Shown one piece after another: positions 21,301 through 27,557 of a DNA stretch of 53,815 bases; position 1 is the first letter of the stretch, and each line of letters begins with the position of its first letter. The position numbers and the translations under genes were made by a program. The notes beneath the pieces were generated by a model that did not search any database, was not told the origin of the DNA, and saw only the letters and a list, made by a program, of their open reading frames with translations. Origin of the DNA: Cymbomonas tetramitiformis (taxonomy: Eukaryota; Chlorophyta; Pyramimonadophyceae; Pyramimonadales; Pyramimonadaceae); NCBI GenBank assembly GCA_001247695.2, contig LGRX02010099.1, forward strand, positions 1 to 53,815, given 5' to 3'.

Positions 21301-22488
21301 ACGTGCAACAGGGGGTATCACTTGTGGTGTTTGACCCCAGCACTGGATGGAGTACCAGAAGGCGAGTGGCTATGCCCCATGTGCTCAGGCACGGGGAGGC
21401 AAGCCGCCAATGCCGAGGTGCAGACCCAGAAAGACGAGAGCTCTGGTGCCCTAGAGGACAAATTGGGCATGAAGGAGCAGCAATTGAATGAGAAGCTGTC
21501 GGCGGAGATGCGCCTGTTGCCAGCAGACGTGGGTCCTCGTCGGGTGGTGAAGGGAGACAAGTTCCAGCCTTGGCATGCCATTTCATCGAGGGAGATGCTG
21601 TTGAAGGAGGAGGACATGTTCTTGGGCATGCCTGATCAGATTGACTGGGGAAGACAGGACAAGCTCTCTGAGGCTGTGCAGATCTTCATGCCAGGGCATT
21701 GGAATGAGGGGCATCGCACGGTGCTGAGCAAGAAATATCGGGAACAGAAGGCCATGGCAAGACATCTGAGGGATGCACCTCTTATGCCTGCGCTGGCTGA
21801 AGAAGAAGTTGAAAGACGAGGAGAGTTGAGGCACATGACCAAGGCTCAGGTGAAAGAAGCTAGCGCGCTGCAGTGGGGGCTCGAACTGGTTATCACAGTG
21901 CCCTCTGAGGTGAGGCGTTTGGCGACAGAGGTGGACTGGAAGTCCGTCAATGGCGTGTGGGACCCGTGGGCAGGCACTGGGGTCATCAGTGAGGTGATGG
22001 CGGAGCAATGGCCGCAGTTGAGATTCATGAACAATGACTGGAACTCTCAGTTGGGTTGGCCTGAGGCGCATGATGCACTTCAGCCGGGTAATTATCGCAT
22101 ATGGAAGGAGGAGTATGGTGTCTGTGACGCAGTGGTGACTTCGCCTTGGTTCGCAGCGCTGGATATCGCGTTCCCGTTGGCAGTAATGGCTAGTCGTGTG
22201 GTGGCATGTGTCCATGTTCCATCTTACTACTTGACAGACATGACCGAGAGCAGGGCTGCGTACTTCAGACGATTGAGTCAGACAGGACGCTTGCATGTGA
22301 TTGGGCATCTGGAACATGGACCTATTGGCCGCAGGTGTATGTGGGTCTTGGTGTTCAAGAACCCATTGATCAGAGCCAGAATGTTACAAGGCGGAGAAGG
22401 TGAAGGCATTGGTATGTTCACTTTCAGTTTGGGCAAGTTCATGGCAGATGGTGATACGACCCAGTATGCTGAGCAAGCCCACATTTGA
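15307..22488 (+). CDS. Element B Pol-DNMT polyprotein (RT, RNase H, C5-MTase, integrase, PHD, MTase-like)
   Basis: A single open frame of 2393 codons; the first codon is GTG, so the true start or frameshift entry point is unknown. Residues are counted from 15307. Residues 20-330 hold several Trp-rich hydrophobic, membrane-like segments. RT is at about 430-640 (FCVDLRGVN, MPFGAAGA, YVDD at 603-606). RNase H is at about 750-880 (YTDWS with Asp 761, VTDHSPL, NADVPSR). The C5-cytosine methyltransferase is at about 1040-1370. Integrase is at about 1610-1900, with a His/His/Cys/Cys finger and Asp 1681, Asp 1742, Glu 1777. The PHD finger is at 1982-2026 and the SAM-methyltransferase-like segment at about 2205-2360. 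All visible catalytic residues of RT, integrase and DNMT are present. Typical gypsy Pol proteins are under half this length; the extra mass is the DNMT insert between RNase H and integrase and the C-terminal PHD/MTase module. Confidence 0.9.
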   Translation: MNDPRCGRGPPARAVHLRPGVLRACITFAGSAVVWWWLGRGPVPVVAIWAIWEAVAWHLSWCPFQVWWRRFVPSLLHQLPVWWSAARRCPLRASYDIWVSWALACVWYIGLLILRVTGVYAGVHRVRAGDWVVMPLRMVVISLAYWSQCVIFLLFVVLAWLWVCADIYAGDLACHGPGPLHCPLDAGHIQRGCGWAVPTLRWSQVFLLGRVHLPALPARLDKPRFAARWARLRRNLRLHRVAQAAYMALVLAVVIFTAAGGSARLAHGGWRVMACFFASHSPAAATHFNRILRFFLLLCGILWVAGKMTECAPTYGVTSPTRSAWGSSPCTSWEAQQSSRQWEPGWVANVAEQDEVLPYTVLDELQPLGDTTVTKDEAAWLDTELNATFGGHPDFKEEHWEEMRNVLRRCKTTFANSPHDLKGYKGKAKHNTFSIPFVDESKAAYQRPRKYSPGEQEIIDIHCKELLEYGFIEPAAKHCRHASNVVVAGKKDHETGLWTQTRFCVDLRGVNRHSLKDNTLPHRPEELYQKVAKAKFKTTLDATKAFHQIPMATEEDRSKTAFWWKNQLYQYTSMPFGAAGATSAFVRIMDYELRHLQHCTVAYVDDVVVYTDSTPEQHLKDVEDVLRTLGDAGIRLHAGKSTFGAATVDFLGYRIGHNSIGAQEAKCKAIQELPSPQDKTGLRSILGMMNYYKGLVGEPGGPNYSEMARPLNDLLKKEVTDIKAAWGKEQDQALQELKDALCSGRCLRPIDYDRPLILYTDWSTYGIGAVLGQKDDDGKEYICMAISRSLSKTERQYASFKGEMLAVVWAVRTLRQYLHGVHFTLVTDHSPLTTLMEKADLQGQHLRWAISLQEFDFTVQYRPGAKNSNADVPSRYPLPSTTDETGARHEREKVTAFHAGVGEVHTKDFCDHLCLMLAGDASPGEEATPEVQVANYCRMAAMEQLGTGPVHRLFDLHYHEELECNHGDMFDTDLPELVTDSGRLARAAWKALSLVRPTRGTHGEGSPAVYSNEYFEGERILKPEKVDTRVLSSRFFSQARQEGVVCYEPCGGLCAGLEMLLRSGMKVDRYLYQDISPSSQTVARARCAALLRRYPDLISPHAIELGALPQDLRETTSADFIRAGALQGRQWVMVCGFPCQDLSPAGTLTGLDGRHSKLFYEVVRLLSTLQQLQRQRPPGYILENVSPLSHRPGTKIRDEVFPYIASVIGRPVSFDAAQAGAYAHRLRAYWSNLFQSHQFRSVMSKVVRPEGRIVSSIICKGWHPRPVIRTDRAPHYVVNVVGEPLRALPTIMATQGSRAFRRARMGTVVRNQDGEDAEEESREVNLEEKTRAMGYSASELRMADGLSDVELASILGLAMDRRAMELLMAVAEASRKGLPHSKESPEAENSPGQPIAVDNNWADHERSDLQQREALLAEWVENSNAYTQQVAKTMTHRDWEEKLRIMCSQGQKGAEGIGAQRQKAGTKKKKKNEWQLYTMAQYRQRHENHFVKEGAIPAAHVDVPAWSPPTRESEMRLPRLTCTTRFEDLMASVAEQQVDRDKHRDVHDDAWCLRWLKSNGRVRLPEEEVRRVRRRAARHRWDEATDEIYMVTMSGKEVRIPKPADRLALVKEYHSRTGHWGIRRTQHLLWQRHWWADLKKDVEAVVTQCETCQRVKTHYAREEACLSPLEIVSFMYRWSLDLAWPSRRETKSGNNRVLIMTEHYTRFIVCVPIPDKEASTIAAAFRSHVLAVFGAPAECLVDGGKEFEGEFKQLCRDCLIDRRVTSPDSPEGNGLTERVVRTMKFCFKKLALEKGLDYEWDEQLWPLVLSYNAARQESTGVAPFTMLFAQEAVVPPDLKRAPSIDFAVEVEDEKDARVKDLHQRAQVVRRLMVHAGCSLEVAQHRDTLHYERRRGGGYEPSPHQFKVGDFVYIRQKPRSGMEVATKSAILKLVKIQRDGVVVLEDATKLREKSTVQSIAPCHLQVKDQYDCSAAVPSKHLACEVCRKTDGEAEMLLCDTCNRGYHLWCLTPALDGVPEGEWLCPMCSGTGRQAANAEVQTQKDESSGALEDKLGMKEQQLNEKLSAEMRLLPADVGPRRVVKGDKFQPWHAISSREMLLKEEDMFLGMPDQIDWGRQDKLSEAVQIFMPGHWNEGHRTVLSKKYREQKAMARHLRDAPLMPALAEEEVERRGELRHMTKAQVKEASALQWGLELVITVPSEVRRLATEVDWKSVNGVWDPWAGTGVISEVMAEQWPQLRFMNNDWNSQLGWPEAHDALQPGNYRIWKEEYGVCDAVVTSPWFAALDIAFPLAVMASRVVACVHVPSYYLTDMTESRAAYFRRLSQTGRLHVIGHLEHGPIGRRCMWVLVFKNPLIRARMLQGGEGEGIGMFTFSLGKFMADGDTTQYAEQAHI
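18400..19430 (+). other. C5-cytosine DNA methyltransferase domain within element B Pol
   Basis: The motif order is that of C5-MTases. Motif I is CYEPCGGLCAGLEMLL (residues from 1046). Motif IV is GFPCQDLSPAG, with the catalytic Cys at residue 1139. Motif VI is ILENV (Glu 1183). A motif VIII-like Arg pair is in AHRLRAYW, a target-recognition-type ALPTIMATQG follows, and a C-terminal motif IX/X-like end has TRAMGYSASEL and ILGLAMDR. The short spacing from IV to VIII and the closing segment resemble DNMT3/DRM-type rather than DNMT1-type enzymes; this subfamily call is tentative. It sits between RNase H and integrase without interrupting the frame. Confidence 0.9.
20146..20900 (+). other. Integrase domain of element B Pol
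   Basis: The zinc finger runs from HSRTGHWGIRRTQHLLW to CETCQ. The catalytic triad is Asp in WSLDLAWP, Asp in LVDGGKEFEG and Glu in NGLTERVVRT, with 34 residues between the last two (usual spacing 35). A C-terminal segment with FKVGDFVYIRQK follows just before the PHD finger. Confidence 0.88.
21250..21384 (+). other. PHD finger within element B Pol
   Basis: A C4HC3 pattern: CEVC, then LLCDTCNRGYHLWCL and WLCPMC. Both the LLCDxC and GYHxxC hallmarks are intact. PHD fingers commonly read histone H3 tails, so a role in targeting integration to particular chromatin is plausible, by analogy with integrase chromodomains. That role is inference. Confidence 0.92.
21900..22370 (+). other. Second SAM-methyltransferase-like domain at the C-terminus of element B Pol
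   Basis: WDPWAGTGVISEVM matches the motif I glycine loop of class I methyltransferases, NNDW follows at the acidic-loop position, and VVTSPWFAALD resembles motif IV ((D/N/S)PP(Y/F/W)) of amino-MTases such as DNA N6-adenine enzymes. Here it reads SPWF instead of a PPW/PPY box. A later strand (RVVACVHVPSYYL) and the closing MWVLVFKNP fit the same fold. The fold is likely; activity and substrate are open. Confidence 0.6.
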
Positions 22489-22516
22489 GTCTGTGCTACT
22501 GCACGCAGCAGCTACA

Positions 22517-22525
22517 GATGGGGGA
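22517..22525 (+). promoter_or_regulatory. Polypurine tract of element B
   Basis: The purine-rich run gatggggga sits immediately 5' of the LTR start TGTTGG and 28 bp after the Pol stop codon, the expected place for plus-strand priming. It fixes the left LTR copy as a 3' LTR. Confidence 0.75.
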
Positions 22526-23265
22526 TGTTGGAATCTGGGCTTGCATATAAGAGTTCAGCGTTCGATAACAGGGTATCAGAATTTTAAAAATTTTGTAGCT
22601 CTACGATCTTATGCTGTGTTGAGAATTGCTCGATCAGTTACCGGCACCAGTGGATATTAATGATGCTTATGATCAGTCGCGAGTGTTAAGTTCGTTCGAT
22701 TCCGAGATTGTACCATCATATGCACGCGTTTGCGACAGCTGTAACAAACGCCGGCTTCTCATGGTACCGCGCCGGGTTTGTTCAGCTGGTGACACGCATG
22801 ACAGTGGTGACAGCATGACAGGCTTTACGAAGATGACCATCTGTGAGATGCAGACTCGTCAGAGAAGATATAGTCACCATCAGGTGACCAGAGAATGATA
22901 AGACGAAGATGGCAGTGACTCCTTTGCCGCTGACGTGTCAGTCAGAATGCGGTAAACGGTAACATTGTTAGAGCTGGCATGGGATAATGACTTTCCATTG
23001 GCCAGATGAAGATTTAAGGGCTAGAACCCGTTACAGTTTTGGGAGATGTGACAGGACATTGAGATATAAGTAGGCTCTGACCGAAGGTCAGGCTAGTGGA
23101 CTCATTATTGTTTTGCCTTCGCAAGTACTAGGTGGCTGTTCGCGTGCCAGTGCTAGAGTGCTAAGACAGTTCTGCTCACAGCTTTTGTACACACAATAAT
23201 TCGTATTTTGTGATATAATATCAATTTTGACGGATATATTTTACTGCTGTTTTCATACTTTTTCA
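22526..23265 (+). repeat. 3' LTR of element B, 740 bp
   Basis: It starts TGTTGGAATCTGGGC and ends ctttttCA, so it has TG...CA ends. The right boundary is fixed because the LTR start recurs at once at 23266. A TATA-like gatataagtaggctctg lies near 23063, where an LTR promoter would be expected, followed by a short inverted repeat (ctgaccgaaggtcag). Confidence 0.8.
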
Positions 23266-23482
23266 TGTTGGAATCTGGGCTTGCATATAAGAGTTCAGCG
23301 TTCGATAACAGGGTATCAGAATTTTAAAAATTTTGTAGCTCTACGATCTTATGCTGTGTTGAGAATTGCTCGATCAGTTACCGGCACCAGTGGATATTAA
23401 TGATGCTTATGATCAGTCGCGAGTGTTAAGTTCGTTCGATTCCGAGATTGTACCATCATATGCACGCGTTTGCGACAGCTGT
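23266..23482 (+). repeat. Partial second LTR copy, 217 bp, directly joined to the full LTR
   Basis: Matches 22526-22742 over its whole length with no difference I can see, then breaks off after gacagctgt into element A protease-side sequence. There is no PPT before it and no primer site after it. It is a truncated LTR in direct LTR-LTR contact. Confidence 0.85.
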
Positions 23483-23563
23483 CATGAGCACTTCACCATC
23501 AACCTCCGAGGGAAAAAAGAGATAAGCTACGGCTTCTTCAGCCGACCCACTGGATCGTATACG

Positions 23564-24016
23564 TCACAGGTGCTTTCTCATCGTGGTGGCACTGACCAGT
23601 TCCATTTCAGGAAGGCCGTCTGATTTCTGAGTATCTTCAACTCTGGAAAGAACTGTGCGAACACTGGAACCTGAAGAGTGTGTCCTGGTGATCGTCATGT
23701 TCTTGGACTGAAAGTCAATATGTGGATTCCTCCTCTCCAACCAATCCTGTCCCAGGATGACTGTGAAGGGTGTCATATCAATAACATATAGGTCCACTGA
23801 ATCCTTATACTTACCCAGCGTAAATGTAGCATTGGGAAGATAGGATGTACAGGGTAATTGGCTTCCTCCAGCCAACCCCACTGAGAATGATGATGCTTCT
23901 GATGGTGATATACCCAGCTGAGTAGCAAATTGTCTGTCGATGAATGACGATGTGGCTCCAGGATCTATCAAAATATGAGTACTCTGTCCAAATACTTTCC
24001 CCTTGTACAACAACAA
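23564..24016 (-). pseudogene. Element A aspartic protease
   Basis: Gypsy-type retropepsin: HILIDPGATSSFID (D-P-G-A in place of D-S/T-G-A, common in plant gypsy elements), then VILGQDWLERRNPHIDF. It continues into the PR-RT linker motif SATTMRKHL and meets a stop. The same frame then carries AEEAVAYLFF, the expected linker remnant, before the element B boundary at 23482. There is no clear ATG; it was probably part of a Gag-Pol fusion. Confidence 0.85.
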
Positions 24017-24102
24017 CTTCTTCTACGATTTCAGCTGTGCTGTCTGTGATTGCATCTGTGCGATGTGAACGGAGGGAGTGTCCATCTGCTGGAACTGTAA
24101 TG

Positions 24103-25539
24103 TCAAACTGGAAAGGACTTCTTCTGTGATACTCTCAACCCGGCCACTTGCTTCAGTGGCATGTTCAGGCTGATCGATCCCCGGGGTGCTCTCATCACTG
24201 GTACCTGTGCAGTACCCGGAGAGTTTCCCTGAGGAGCTGGAGTTGATGCTGGAGCTGGAGCTGCAACTGCTGCATTGATGCTCTGCTGATTCTGAAGCTC
24301 CTTAACCAGGGTGTTGACTGTTTTTAGGAGCTTGTTAGACTCACTTTTCCCACCCTGATTATTCTGTTGCTGCTGTCCTCCTTTCTGATTCCAATAAGGA
24401 TTCTGAGCTGGAGGATTGCCTTTTATGGGTTTCCCATCTGCTGTCTTTGTGGAAAAGCAATCCTTTTTTATGTGACCTGAACGACCACAACGTTCACAAG
24501 ACTGGGAAGAAGAAGAAGATGATGCTGATCCTTTTCCTTTTCCTTTTCCCTTGCCGTTTCCTTTGCCTTTCCCTTTATTTTTCTGGGAATTCTTGTTGGC
24601 TTGATTCTGATTGCCACGGTCATATGGCATGTTGCCACGACCTTTATTCTTATCCTTTTTGGCTGGACCACCTGACGGTTCCTTTTGACCCCTATAGTGT
24701 AGGGTCTCTGCTTGCTTCGAATGAACTACATAGTTCAAGTCGAGCAATACCTGTGTGGTTTGTACCCACGACAGGTTATTCCTTTCATTTTCTGCGAGGA
24801 ATCTGAGATGGAACTGTTTTCTGAGATCTGATTCCATATTGCTGACAAACCGATCCTTTATCAGGACATCCTCCAAATCCACTGCTGCTAACGAAGCCAG
24901 TGATGTAAACGTACGTAGGTAATCTGAGAATGTTTGGTTACCCTGTTGCAGTGCCATCAAATGTTTTTTGGCAACTGACTGCTTATGGGAGTTCCCGAAC
25001 TGCCTGAGGAATGTGGTCCTGATTTCTTCATACGTGGCATCAGGTGTCTTTGCCACGACATGAAAGAAATGTCTGTCGTTATTCTGTAGGAAGGTAAGAG
25101 TAACTGTGATGAGATCCTTGTCTGCTGCTCCTGGATATGTGAACTGGAAATATCTATCCACTGTCTCTATCCATACCTCTGCATCCTGTCCGACCCTATA
25201 TTCCTTCGGCGGATTCATTTTCACCTTAGGTATGGGTACTACCGGAACTGATGCTGAGTGTACCTGACCATCATCTGGGTCTGTGAAGATAGGCGGTGCA
25301 AAATCTTCTGTGTGCTCATCTTCTGGATCCTGAGGTTCTGTTTTTGGATCCCTATATCGGCTCATATCTGGTTTCATTCTACTGATGTTATCAAAGCACC
25401 CTATATTATCATATCGGGTCTGTGTATCAGCATAACCAGTCAACCATCGTGGGACTTTAAATCTGCTGTAAGCTTCATATGTACCCATGATGTCAAAGAA
25501 CCAATTAGCTGGATCTGCATCTATTGCTGGAACAACCAT
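24103..25539 (-). CDS. Element A Gag, 478 aa
   Basis: A retrotransposon Gag core (residues about 120-250: VWIETVDRYFQFTY, FFHVVAKTP, LRQFGNSHKQ) is followed by a Gly/Lys/Asn-rich basic region, then a CCHC zinc knuckle CERCGRSGHIKKDC, and a Gln/Asn-rich tail. The knuckle binds genomic RNA in the family. It starts with ATG at 25539 on the minus strand, with no internal stops, so gag is better preserved than pol. The frame ends at 24103, just upstream of the protease frame. Confidence 0.9.
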   Translation of the reverse strand: MVVPAIDADPANWFFDIMGTYEAYSRFKVPRWLTGYADTQTRYDNIGCFDNISRMKPDMSRYRDPKTEPQDPEDEHTEDFAPPIFTDPDDGQVHSASVPVVPIPKVKMNPPKEYRVGQDAEVWIETVDRYFQFTYPGAADKDLITVTLTFLQNNDRHFFHVVAKTPDATYEEIRTTFLRQFGNSHKQSVAKKHLMALQQGNQTFSDYLRTFTSLASLAAVDLEDVLIKDRFVSNMESDLRKQFHLRFLAENERNNLSWVQTTQVLLDLNYVVHSKQAETLHYRGQKEPSGGPAKKDKNKGRGNMPYDRGNQNQANKNSQKNKGKGKGNGKGKGKGKGSASSSSSSQSCERCGRSGHIKKDCFSTKTADGKPIKGNPPAQNPYWNQKGGQQQQNNQGGKSESNKLLKTVNTLVKELQNQQSINAAVAAPAPASTPAPQGNSPGTAQVPVMRAPRGSISLNMPLKQVAGLRVSQKKSFPV

Positions 25540-27557
25540 CTATAAAACAAACACCATACCAACAAAAACCTTCAAAATTGGATGTGTGTTGTGTGATATA
25601 TATATATATAATTGTACATGTATCATGTTTGTACATTATATAATGAGGTGAAGTATGTATATATGATTCCACCACCTTCCCCCCTCAAGGAAGTGTGACA
25701 ATCATTAGGCAGTTGTCAAGTGCCTATATACCCCATTAGGTAGCATGCAATCCTTATAGGAAGCAGCCCTACAGTTCTTGGGATGTTGCCCTACAGTTCT
25801 TGGGTTGTAGCCCGAAAATATCAGTCATGATTGTGCTGATTTCAGCATGACTACAATGCCAAATACAGTGTATTTCACTAATATTTTGTGGCATTTCAGG
25901 CTGTGTGGGTTACAGTGACCCTAATCGCCTGCAGTGAATTTAGGGTGTTACAAGGTATCAGTAACACTAATATATATATATATATATATAATGAGTAGTA
26001 TGCATTTTTCTTTGAAGGAAAGAAGCAATATTGTACTCAGTACGTCGTTGTTTGTTATGTGAAAAAAATATGTGAGGTGTGTGTTACACCCCTAGGTGTT
26101 ACACACAAGATTTTTAGGGCGTTACATGAGATGTGAAATGTGGCATTATTTTTCCTGGGTACCTTAATAGGTATAAAATGGGATTCCGCGAAAAAATTGG
26201 ACCCAAAATTTATTTTTGAAATCTTCCGCACAGCATTTTCACCCATTTTTGCCAGTTTGGGCTCATATATATATATATAATAAGTCTCAGTATATAGTGT
26301 GATGTATACACCTTTCACAACTCTGTAAGATATCTCACTATCACACATGAAATCGAAATTGATCTTTTTCATGGTGTTTCTGTGAAGATATGTACATGGT
26401 CAATATCTGGGGTTTTACTGATTGAAACCCATGACCTAATATATAGTATCATCAATAGTGACTTAAAGACACTAAGTGATATATCAGATAATTTATTATT
26501 TACTTAGGCATCGGGCAGTGCACTGGAAGGTTATCAAAATGATACTTCCAGTTACTAAGTAAATCAGAACAATGCTTGTATAATCAGAGCAATGCCTGTT
26601 TAGTACTGTAATCTCTATCAGCTACATCAGTGTCAAGATGAGTTCCGAATCTGTGAGATTTACTGAGATGTGCATTGAAGTGATCAAGTTTCTGAATCAA
26701 TTGCCAAATGCATAAGTAGGAGATGAAGTTGCTCCAGCGATATGTGAGAGTGGATGGACTGTGCTCAATAGTTGCCAACTGTTATCATGAGCACAATATC
26801 CTGCCTTCGGGTCTGGAGATATCTCCATCCAACCCTACAGCATGTTGTCTTATCCCGCTCCCATATCCATCGCCATCTCCGACATTCCACACGCACATGT
26901 GCTTGTGGAATGGTATCTATGCATTATACATGAGATATATTGTCACTTACATTGATCATGTACACTTGCTGATTTAGTGTAATGTCAATATATCTAGAAC
27001 ATGTACTAACATAAATATTAGTGTAAGTACTGTGATAAGTACTATTATATATAGTTACTGTGTATACTATATATTGTGTAAACTTTATGTACACTGTATA
27101 TTGTGTATGTACTTACTGATTGAGTACACTGAAGTAATTGATATAAGTTAATCATGCAGGTGTGTCTGTATACCACTAGACGGCATGTAACGAGCATGAT
27201 GTATATCAATGTATTTAGTATACTGTAATCCTGTACATCTCATCATGATGAATGATGAGTTAAATGGTGAATTTTCACAAGTAGCTCCGATGAATATCCA
27301 ACCTCTGATTAACAGGAGAACATTTGTCCAATCCCAAATCCTTCGTCATGGAACAGCTGTACCAATTCTTGTCTTAACAATCGAGGCTGGCATCTTATAC
27401 TACCGCAGGCTTTGAAGACCGACGGCCAACCACTAGACCATTGTGACAACGAGATTGAAAAGATGTTGCGTATTGGACTACAGTACAGTAACGTATGAAC
27501 ACAAATGAAAAATCGGGTTAGACGTTCCCCCCCCCCAAAAAAAAGAAAAAGAGCGCG
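25540..27557. other. AT-rich intergenic / LTR-flank region
   Basis: No gene recognised. It contains several TA dinucleotide runs (25590, 25970, 26265) and short motifs such as gggtgttaca. At 25943-25965 the sequence gtgttacaaggtatcagtaac looks like an LTR end followed by a plus-strand primer site partly matching initiator-Met tRNA (ggtatcag). That orientation is opposite to element A, so I do not assign it. ORFs are short and AT-driven. Confidence 0.5.

Larger units (their letters stand above)
11950..23482 (+). mobile_element. Element B: Ty3/gypsy-type retrotransposon encoding a DNA methyltransferase, PHD finger and second methyltransferase-like domain
   Basis: The plus-strand element lies inside element A. 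The order is aspartic protease (around 12.1 kb), a long Pro/Ser-rich region of unknown function (12.4-15.3 kb), a hydrophobic region, RT (16.6-17.25 kb), RNase H (17.55-17.95 kb), C5-MTase (18.4-19.43 kb), integrase (20.1-20.9 kb), PHD finger (21.25-21.39 kb), a SAM-MTase-like domain (21.9-22.37 kb), a polypurine tract, a 3' LTR (22526-23265) and an extra 217-bp LTR start. No 5' LTR, primer site or obvious gag knuckle is found at the left boundary, so this copy looks 5'-truncated. The left junction is uncertain (about 11.95-12.03 kb) and no target-site duplication could be defined. Confidence 0.85.
8899..25539 (-). mobile_element. Element A: degenerate Ty3/gypsy LTR retrotransposon, interrupted by element B
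   Basis: Read on the minus strand the order is gag with CCHC knuckle (25539-24103), aspartic protease (24016-23564), [element B], reverse transcriptase (about 11.95 kb down to 11089), RNase H, and integrase ending at 8899. This is the Ty3/gypsy order. Protease and RT lie 11.5 kb apart, and the gap is filled by a plus-strand element, so B inserted into the PR-RT linker of A. Frameshifts between RT, connection and RNase H, plus a stop after the protease, show A is dead. LTRs were not identified with confidence. Confidence 0.85.

Noticed and set aside
19342..22317. Minus-strand frames of 154-244 aa opposite DNMT, integrase and PHD regions
   Set aside because: No domain signatures; the opposite strand is clearly coding.
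22743..23265. A small LTR element with two 217-bp LTRs and a 523-bp body
   Set aside because: There is no polypurine tract before the second copy, while a good one precedes the first copy; a 740-bp LTR with a TG start and CA end, followed by a partial repeat, explains the data better.
25943..25965. Primer-binding site and LTR end of a plus-strand element
   Set aside because: Only an eight-base core match to an initiator-tRNA primer site, orientation opposite to element A, and no matching LTR found in the window.
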